From DASRRB01 sp036732755 (GTDB taxonomy: Bacteria; Planctomycetota; B15-G4; SIAN01), in the NCBI GenBank assembly GCA_036732755.1, contig DAINBU010000009.1, forward strand, positions 1-64,000: a stretch of 64,000 nucleotides of DNA, given 5' to 3'. Within the stretch, counting starts at the first letter, position 1; every line of letters starts with the position of its first letter. Positions 58,334 through 64,000 of the stretch are shown in pieces. The notes beneath the pieces are model-generated. The model was not told the DNA's origin, made no database searches, and worked only from the letters and a program-made list of their open reading frames with translations. The translations under genes were made by a program, and so were the position numbers.

Positions 58334-59749
58334 TCAGCGCTCGAGCAGCTGCCGCAGCCGCGCGAGGTGGTCGCGCACGCGGCTGTCGACGGCGACCGAT
58401 TCCTCGACCTTGCGGATGCCGTGCAGGATCGTCGTGTGGTCGCGCCCGCCCAGGAGGGCGCCGATCTCGCTGAGCGAGAGCTCGGTGCGCTCGCGCAGCA
58501 GGTACATGCCGCACTGCCGCGCGAAGGAGAGCGCCTGCGGCCGGCGCGGCGAGCAGAGGTCGGCGACCGTGACCTCGAAGCGCTGGCAGACCGCCTTCAG
58601 GATGCGGTCGGGCGACGAGGCGGGCCGCTGCAGCAGCGTGTCGTCCTGCAGCGAGAGCCGCGCCGAGCGCAGCGTGAGCGGCGTCCCGGTGAGCCGGCTG
58701 CCGGCGACGACGCCCGTGAGCGCGCCCTCGAGCTCGCGCACCGTCGACGCGGGCAGGTCGGCGAGGAAGGTCACGACGTCGTCGGGCAGCGCCTCGCCGC
58801 GCGCCTTCGACTTCGAGAGCACGAGCTCGCGCCGCGTGTCGACGTCGGGCATCCGCAGGTTGACGCGGAACGCGCCGGAGATGCGCGCGAGCAGGCCGGG
58901 GTCGAGGTTCAGGTTGTCGCCCGGCGCGCCGTTGGCCGCGAAGACGACACGCGTGCCACGGTCGTGCCACGCGTTCAGCGTGTTCAGCAGCTCCTGCTGC
59001 GTGCCGAGCTTGCCGGCGAGCAGGTGGAGGTCGTCGAAGCAGACGAAGTCGAGGCGGCGCCACTTGTCGCGGAACTGGTTCGACGCCGCGCCCTTCCCCG
59101 CCTCGCCCGTCCCCATCACCTGCATGAAGTCGTGGACGAAGTTCTCGGCGCGGACGTAGGCCACCGAACGCTGCGGCCGCTGCGCCATGGCGGCGCGGGC
59201 GATCGCCTGGAGCAGGTGGGTCTTGCCGAGCCCCGTCCCGCCGACCACGAGCAGGAGCTCGAAGTCGCAGGCGGCCGACTGGGCCAGGCAATGGCCGGCG
59301 GCGGCGGCGAGCTGGTTGCAGCCCCCCACCACGAACGACCCGAAGTCGAATCCCTCGGTGAGGGGCAGGTCGGCCCCGACCCTGGGGGCGGCCGCCGGTG
59401 GCGGGGTCGCCCGTGCTGTCGGCGCCGCGACCCCCTCTCCCGGGCCCGCCGCCAGGCGGGCCGGCCGGCGCGGCGCGGTCGCCTCCGCCGGTTCACGTGG
59501 GACGACATCGAGATGGATCGGGCGGGGGGAGCCGAGCACCTCGGCGACCGCCCTCTCCATGTGCTCCCGGTAGTAGGTCACGATCCAGTCCCGGTGGAAC
59601 CGGCTCGGTACGGAGAAGACGACCTTGGTGTCGGTCACCGCGTCGAGAGCCAGATTGCGGAACCAGGTCGCGAACTGCTGTGGAGTCGTCTGCCTTTCGA
59701 TCTTTTCCCGAATTTCGGGCCAAAAGCTGACCGCATTTGCGGACGCCAT
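58334..59749 (-). CDS. dnaA: chromosomal replication initiator DnaA
   Basis: The 471-residue AAA+ initiator has domain I (FWPEIREKIERQTTPQQFAT), a Pro/Ala-rich domain II, domain III with Walker A VVGGTGLGKTHLLQAI and Walker B LDFVCFDDLHLLAGK, and domain IV with ELSLSEIGALLGGRDHTTIL. The region usually reading VARPRQ-MA is SFARQCGMYLLRE here, so two residues before the conserved Arg-Gln differ (usual Arg-Pro replaced by Phe-Ala). The sensor-like SSDRPP is FAANGAP. DnaA may thus recognise a variant box. It heads the dnaA-dnaN-dciA-gyrB block. Confidence 0.95.
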   Translation of the reverse strand: MASANAVSFWPEIREKIERQTTPQQFATWFRNLALDAVTDTKVVFSVPSRFHRDWIVTYYREHMERAVAEVLGSPRPIHLDVVPREPAEATAPRRPARLAAGPGEGVAAPTARATPPPAAAPRVGADLPLTEGFDFGSFVVGGCNQLAAAAGHCLAQSAACDFELLLVVGGTGLGKTHLLQAIARAAMAQRPQRSVAYVRAENFVHDFMQVMGTGEAGKGAASNQFRDKWRRLDFVCFDDLHLLAGKLGTQQELLNTLNAWHDRGTRVVFAANGAPGDNLNLDPGLLARISGAFRVNLRMPDVDTRRELVLSKSKARGEALPDDVVTFLADLPASTVRELEGALTGVVAGSRLTGTPLTLRSARLSLQDDTLLQRPASSPDRILKAVCQRFEVTVADLCSPRRPQALSFARQCGMYLLRERTELSLSEIGALLGGRDHTTILHGIRKVEESVAVDSRVRDHLARLRQLLER

Positions 59750-60080
59750 CGGACGGATCCCCTCCCTGCACCGGGGCGCCCACCCCGGGTTCCTCAGAAT
59801 CGGTCCACCAGACGCTCACTGCCCTTCCCGAGCGAGTCGGACTGACGGTCCGGTCGCGTCTTCCGGTCCGAGTCTCGGAAGACCTCGTGCCGCGTGCTGC
59901 CGACTCGGGATTGCGGGTCGCGAGTCCAGCAGCTCTGCACGAACGAGGCACAAAATTTACGAGGCGCTTCTCCGCAGCGTCAACGATCCGTTCTCGCCGC
60001 GCGTTCGCGCCGCGTTCGAGGAGATCGCTTGAAGTGGCGCAGCGACGCGAGTTGCCGCGATTCTGAGACGAAAAAAATAG
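59750..60080. other. 331-nt gap upstream of dnaA
   Basis: No gene seen. It includes an AT-rich island near 59948-59962 (ACAAAATTTACG) in the likely dnaA promoter side and a 7-T run on the leftward strand just after the desulfurase stop (60071-60079), which could end that operon. No canonical DnaA boxes are recognised. Confidence 0.5.
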
Positions 60081-61259
60081 TCAGGCGTGTGCGACGCTCG
60101 AGGCTGCACGGCGCAACCGCGCGAGCAGCGAATCGAGGTCGGCGCGCGTCGTCGTGCGTCCCATCGACACGCGCACGGCTCCGCGCGGCGCGTCGGCCCC
60201 GATCGCGAGCAGGACGTGCGACGGGACGGCCGCGCGCGACGCGCAGGCGGCGCCGTGCGAGACGGCGACGCCGACCCGGTCGAGTGCCGCGGCGAGCCAG
60301 TCGCCGCGCACTCCCGGCAGCGCGAAGTTCACGAGCCCCGGGACGACGGATCCCTCTGGCGAATAGATGGTTACGGCGGGCCACATGCTCCGAAGCTGGG
60401 TCCGGAATTCTGCGGCGAGGGCGGCGAGCCGCTCGGCGAGCGCCGGCTGCTCGGCGACCGCGGCGGTGGCGGCGGCCGCGGCCGCGGTGCAGGCGGCGAC
60501 GTCCTCGGTCCCGCCGCGCAGCCCCGATTCCTGTCGGCCGCCTGACAGCGGCGAGCGCAGCGCGACGCCGTCCCGCTTGAGGACGATCCCGACGCCGCGC
60601 GGCCCGCCGAACTTGTGCGCCGACGCGGTGAGCAGGTCGACGCCGAGCTCGTCGAAGCGGACCGTCGTTTTCCCGATGGCCTGGCTCGCGTCGGAATGTA
60701 GGACGACGTTGCGCGGACGAAGCCGGCGCGCGATCTCGGCGACCGGCTCGACCGTCCTGATCTCGTTGTTGGCGAGCTGCACCGAGATGAGGCCGGTCGC
60801 CGGCTTCACGGCGCGCTCGAGCGCAGCCGGGTCGATGCGTCCCTCGCGGTCGACCGCGAGCAGCTCGAGCTCGATTTCTCCGTCGCGGGCAAGCGCTTCG
60901 AGCGGCTCGAGGACGGACGGGTGCTCGATCGCGGTCGTCACCACGTGGCGGCGGTCGCGCGGCAGGGCGCGGGCGGCGCCGACCAGCGCCAGCAAGTTCG
61001 CCTCGCTGCCGTTGCCGGTGAAGATGACGTCATCGCGCCCCGCCCCGAGCGCCGCCGCCACCGCGCGGCGCGCGGCCGTCAGCGCCTGGCGCGCGGCGCG
61101 CCCCGGCGCGTGCAGGCTCGAGGCGTTCCCGAACTTCGGGTCGAGGTGGGCGACCAGGACGGCGCGCGCCTCGTCGCGCAGCGGCGCGCTCGCGGCCCAG
61201 TCGAAGTAGAGCGGCTCGCCGGCGCCGTCCTCGGTGCCGACCACGACTTCGCCCCTCAC
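60081..61259 (-). CDS. cysteine desulfurase (NifS/IscS-like), last gene of bsh operon
   Basis: A PLP enzyme of 392 residues: FDWAASAPLRDEARAV at the start, FTGNGSEANLLAL, AIEHPSVLEPLEAL, HSDASQAIGKT, PLP Lys in TASAHKFGGPRGVG and the catalytic Cys in SHGAACASRAAVPSHVLLA. It converts cysteine to alanine and an enzyme-bound persulfide. The GTG start overlaps the bshA stop as GTGA, so translation is coupled to bacillithiol synthesis. No iscU or other partner adjoins it; supplying sulfur for a bacillithiol persulfide or Fe-S work is inferred. Confidence 0.92.
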   Translation of the reverse strand: MRGEVVVGTEDGAGEPLYFDWAASAPLRDEARAVLVAHLDPKFGNASSLHAPGRAARQALTAARRAVAAALGAGRDDVIFTGNGSEANLLALVGAARALPRDRRHVVTTAIEHPSVLEPLEALARDGEIELELLAVDREGRIDPAALERAVKPATGLISVQLANNEIRTVEPVAEIARRLRPRNVVLHSDASQAIGKTTVRFDELGVDLLTASAHKFGGPRGVGIVLKRDGVALRSPLSGGRQESGLRGGTEDVAACTAAAAAATAAVAEQPALAERLAALAAEFRTQLRSMWPAVTIYSPEGSVVPGLVNFALPGVRGDWLAAALDRVGVAVSHGAACASRAAVPSHVLLAIGADAPRGAVRVSMGRTTTRADLDSLLARLRRAASSVAHA

Positions 61260-62437
61260 GCGCCGGCGAGGCGCCGGCTCGTCTCGACCGCCGAGCCGAT
61301 CGCGTCGTGGTAGAGGCGCTCGTGGACCGCGAGGATCTTCTGGAGCGCGAAGTCGTCCTCGGCGCGCCGCCGCCCGCGCGCCCCGAACTCGCGCCGCATC
61401 GTGTCGTTCGCGAGCAGCGTCTTGAGGCGCGCCCCGAGCGCCGGCACGTCGCCGAAGCGCACCAGGAAGCCGGTCCGGCCGTCCTCGACGACCTCCTTCA
61501 TGCCGCCCGAGTCGTATCCGACCACCGGGACGCCGCACGCCAGCGCCTCGAGCGCGGCGAGTCCGAAGCTCTCCATCTCGCTGCTCACGACCAGCGCGTC
61601 GGCGAACGGGAGGATGTCGCACACGTCGTCGACGAGGCCGAGGAACTGCACGCGCTCGCCGAGCTCGAGCTCGGTCGCGAGCTTCTCCGCTTCGGCGCGG
61701 TCGGGTCCGTCGCCCACCACGACGAGCTGGCCCTTCCCGCTGCCGCACGCGTCGGCGAAGGCGCGCACCGTGTCGGCCACGCGCTTGACCGGGCGGAGGT
61801 TGGAGACGTGCATGACGACCGGCGACTCGTCGCACACGCACACCATCGGCGACTTGCGCCCCTCGCGCGGCCGGAAGCGCGAGGTGTCGACGAAGTTGGG
61901 GACGACGTGGATGTCCTTCGTCGCGCCGAAGACGCGGAGCGTCTCGCGCTTCAACCAATCGGAGACGGCGATGACGCGGTCACTCTGCTCGATGCCGAAG
62001 CGTGTGACGTCGCGGTAGGCGTTGCCGCTGCCGACCAGCGTGATGTCGGTGCCGTGCAGCGTCGTCACGATGCCGAAGCGGCGGCCGGGCAGGAGCTGGC
62101 GCGCGAGGTAGGCCGAGATCGAGTGCGGGATCGCGTAGTGGACGTGCAGCACGTCGAGCTTTCGGTCCTCGATCACCTCGATCATCTTCGAGGCGAGCGC
62201 GAGGTCGTAGGGCGGGTACTTGAAGAGCGGATACTCGCTCACCGCGACGATGTGGGCGTAGATGCGCGGGTGGTAGCGGTTGAGGCGCGGCGGCTTGGAA
62301 TAGGCGAGGAAGTGGACCTCGTGGCCGCGCTCCGCGAGCGCGACGCCGAGCTCGGTCGCGAGCACGCCGCTGCCGCCGTGGGTCGGATAACAGGCGATGC
62401 CGATGCGGAGCGGCCGTTCCGTGATGCCGGCGTTCAT
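61256..62437 (-). CDS. bshA: N-acetyl-alpha-D-glucosaminyl L-malate synthase
   Basis: A family-4 glycosyltransferase (393 residues) making GlcNAc-malate from UDP-GlcNAc and L-malate, step 1 of bacillithiol synthesis. Motifs: IGIACYPTHGGSGVLATELG, HVHYAIPHSISAYLARQLL, HVSNLRPVKRVADTVRAF and MESFGLAALEALACGVPVVG (EX7E). Residue patterns and location next to bshB1 and bshC support this against generic GT4 assignment. It lies 10 nt after bshB1. Confidence 0.94.
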   Translation of the reverse strand: MNAGITERPLRIGIACYPTHGGSGVLATELGVALAERGHEVHFLAYSKPPRLNRYHPRIYAHIVAVSEYPLFKYPPYDLALASKMIEVIEDRKLDVLHVHYAIPHSISAYLARQLLPGRRFGIVTTLHGTDITLVGSGNAYRDVTRFGIEQSDRVIAVSDWLKRETLRVFGATKDIHVVPNFVDTSRFRPREGRKSPMVCVCDESPVVMHVSNLRPVKRVADTVRAFADACGSGKGQLVVVGDGPDRAEAEKLATELELGERVQFLGLVDDVCDILPFADALVVSSEMESFGLAALEALACGVPVVGYDSGGMKEVVEDGRTGFLVRFGDVPALGARLKTLLANDTMRREFGARGRRRAEDDFALQKILAVHERLYHDAIGSAVETSRRLAGA

Positions 62438-62447
62438 GGTCGATCGA

Positions 62448-63212
62448 TCATCCCGACTCGGGGAGCAAGCAGAAGGGGTCGGTGATCTTGGGGGTGCCGA
62501 CCACGAAGAAGGGCTCGGCGAAGCGCACCCCGGCCAGGACGCCGAAATGGCGGTCGCGCGCGGCGCGCCGCTCGAGGAAGTCGGGGGTGGAGAGCGCGGT
62601 CTGCGGCTCGTTGCGCTTGGGATCGTGCAGCTGCGAACGGTAGCAGCGGATCGCGGCGAGCTTCTGGTCGTGCACGGCGGAGACGTCGACGACGACGTTC
62701 GGCGGGTGCTGCTCGTGCTCGAAATACTGGAGCAGGAGGTCGGGGCGGTGGCGCGGCTGCGCGGCGCCCGGAGCCTGCCACTTCACGAGCCCGGCCAGGT
62801 AGCGCGCCTGCTTCACGACCTCCCCCACCACGACGTGGTCGGGGTGGGCGTCGCTCGGGAAGTTGGCGAGCACGAGCTTCGGCCGGTGCCGGCGCAGCAC
62901 CTCGACCACCTTCTCGACGGCGACTTCACGGACGAGCCGCGCGGCGCCGTCGGCGGCCGCCGATGCCGCCATCGAGAACGGGAGCCGGCCGTCGGGGAGC
63001 TCGAGGTTCTCGCGCGCGGTCGCGCCGAGGACGCGGGCCGCCTCGGCCGCCTCGGCCGCGCGCTCCTGCGGAGTGCCGCGCGTGCCGGTCTCTCCGCGCG
63101 TGAAGTCGACGACGACGACCTTGCGGCCCTGCGACGCGAGCAGCGCGACGGTGCCGCCGCAGCCGATCTCGACATCGTCGGGGTGCGCCCCGAACGCGAC
63201 CACGTCAGCCAT
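62448..63212 (-). CDS. bshB1: bacillithiol biosynthesis deacetylase BshB1
   Basis: A LmbE-like zinc deacetylase (about 254 residues) removing acetate from GlcNAc-malate, step 2. Metal motif VVAFGAHPDDVEIGCGGTVA, DFTRGETGTRGTPQERAAEA, LPDGRLPF and ANFPSDAHPDHVVVGEVVK with the third ligand. An in-frame ATG three codons earlier (63221) is an alternative. It overlaps bshC by 8 nt and precedes bshA. Confidence 0.94.
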   Translation of the reverse strand: MADVVAFGAHPDDVEIGCGGTVALLASQGRKVVVVDFTRGETGTRGTPQERAAEAAEAARVLGATARENLELPDGRLPFSMAASAAADGAARLVREVAVEKVVEVLRRHRPKLVLANFPSDAHPDHVVVGEVVKQARYLAGLVKWQAPGAAQPRHRPDLLLQYFEHEQHPPNVVVDVSAVHDQKLAAIRCYRSQLHDPKRNEPQTALSTPDFLERRAARDRHFGVLAGVRFAEPFFVVGTPKITDPFCLLPESG

Positions 63213-64000
63213 TCGCCGCATCCTCCGCGAAGACGAGCGCCGGCGGTACGGCCGCCGCGCCGTCCGGTTCCGAACGTAGGCGCTGCAACGCCTCGATCAG
63301 CGCCGGGCCGTGCTCGGCGAAGAACGGCAGGGCATTGAGGACGCGGTCCTGCGGCTTGCCCCCGGGGTGCACGCAGTGGTCGAGGAGGCTCCAGCGCGCG
63401 CGCGCGTGCTCGTCGCCGTCGGAGAGCGCGGCCCGCACCCGTTCGAGGAGCCCGTCGATGCCGCCGAGGAGCTGCGCCCCCCGCCGGGCCGCCGCGCTGC
63501 CGAGCGCCGGCGACGCGCGTCCCAACTCTTCCACATATAGGGCGGCCGCGTCCCGGAGGGCGCGACCGCGCGCGAGCCACGGCGACGCTTCGACGTCGCT
63601 CGCCGGTCCGACGGTACGCGCTGCCATCTTCACGAGAAGCTCCGCCGGGGCGACGCCGAGCTTGCGCAGTGCACGAAGTGCACCCTTGGGGAGCACCACC
63701 GCCGCCGGCCGCGCGACGATCGCCGGGAACGGCAGTTCGAACCAGGCGTGGAGCGGCGCGAGCTGCTCGTAGTAGTTCGCCTCGGTCGGCCCCGCGACGT
63801 AGGCGAGCGCCGGCAGGCACGCCGCCTGGAGGATCGGGCGCAGGGCGACGTTGGCGGAGAGGCGGCGCGGGCCGTTGGGATCGAGGGCGAGCAGCTCGGC
63901 GCGCGTCGCCGCGGCGCTCCCGACGAAGAGCTTCCCGTCGCGGCGGCGCACGTGGGTGCGCGCGCCCGGCTCGAGGACGAAGAGCGGCGGGTCGCTCTCG
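63205..64000 (-). CDS. bshC: bacillithiol cysteine-adding enzyme BshC, 5' part outside window
   Basis: Step 3 joins cysteine to GlcN-malate to give bacillithiol. The visible 264 residues include RLSANVALRPILQAACLPAL, AYVAGPTEANYYEQLAPLHA and PFPAIVARPAAVVLPKG, matching the BshC core, and the C-terminal helical region. The frame is open to the right edge, so the N-terminal half of about 250-280 residues is missing. All three bsh genes plus the cysteine desulfurase are in one leftward run. Confidence 0.9.
   Translation of the reverse strand, partial: ESDPPLFVLEPGARTHVRRRDGKLFVGSAAATRAELLALDPNGPRRLSANVALRPILQAACLPALAYVAGPTEANYYEQLAPLHAWFELPFPAIVARPAAVVLPKGALRALRKLGVAPAELLVKMAARTVGPASDVEASPWLARGRALRDAAALYVEELGRASPALGSAAARRGAQLLGGIDGLLERVRAALSDGDEHARARWSLLDHCVHPGGKPQDRVLNALPFFAEHGPALIEALQRLRSEPDGAAAVPPALVFAEDAANG

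Noticed and set aside
57808..60080. Replication origin
   Set aside because: The dnaA-dnaN-gyrB context invites it, but I find no DnaA box cluster or strong AT-rich unwinding element, so no origin feature is called.
60081..61958. 625-residue frame for the cysteine desulfurase
   Set aside because: The first 230 residues lie antisense in phase with bshA and carry no motif; the GTG overlapping the bshA stop gives a normal-length enzyme.

Overview
The window is a gene-dense chromosomal segment with very high G+C by eye and no rRNA, tRNA, insertion sequence, phage or CRISPR that I can see. It codes for a diderm: an LptD-like outer-membrane assembly protein, an LptC-like bridge protein, the Kdo enzymes KdsD and KdsC, several lipoproteins, TatA and a site-2 protease. 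It also carries very long exported proteins with FG-GAP, TIG and carboxypeptidase-regulatory (CarboxypepD_reg-like) repeats, an ECF sigma factor fused to such repeats, and a bacillithiol pathway. Taken together I infer a Planctomycetota-type bacterium, perhaps one of the high-GC marine lineages. This is inference from gene content; a marker-gene tree would decide it.

Layout. 1-4.3 kb: the end of a sigma-54 activator and a secreted beta-propeller protein. 4.3-12 kb: FG-GAP/TIG protein, Tex, OsmC, a Nudix-SnoaL fusion and two exported proteins. 12.0-12.5 kb: a broken BrnT toxin and its orphan antitoxin. 12.5-18.4 kb: an arginine operon reading leftward (argG, a P-loop protein of unknown role, argC, argD, argB) behind a leader with a strong terminator-like hairpin. 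18.7-24.6 kb: a GH38-like enzyme and a repeat protein. 24.8-27.2 kb: a TIM-barrel isomerase and an AbiE-type toxin-antitoxin pair with an operator-like palindrome. 27.3-29.7 kb: rsmB and fmt. 29.8-36.2 kb: exported proteins, a caspase-like lipoprotein and the sigma factor-repeat fusion. 36.4-38.2 kb: a divergent sulfur module (metallo-beta-lactamase/rhodanese protein and cysteine dioxygenase). 38.3-43.3 kb: site-2 protease, scpA and a large glycosidase-like protein. 43.4-51.5 kb: kdsD, kdsC, lptC-like, lptD and tatA. 51.6-59.7 kb: the replication block dnaA-dnaN-dciA-gyrB, with a 571-residue intein inside gyrB. 60.1-64 kb: bshC, bshB1, bshA and a cysteine desulfurase in one tightly packed operon.

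How the genes fit together. Many adjacent genes overlap by ATGA or GTGA (argG/P-loop gene, abiEi/abiEii, scpA/glycosidase, kdsD/kdsC, dnaN/dciA, bshA/desulfurase), which points to translational coupling and fixes several non-ATG starts. Bacillithiol synthesis, the co-transcribed cysteine desulfurase and the separate cysteine dioxygenase and MBL-rhodanese pair suggest a thiol and persulfide economy built on bacillithiol. The most unusual items are the gyrB intein at the Toprim metal-binding motif, the P-loop gene inside the arg operon with its possible attenuator, the one-piece ECF sigma-transmembrane-repeat fusion, and the very large LptC-like protein.
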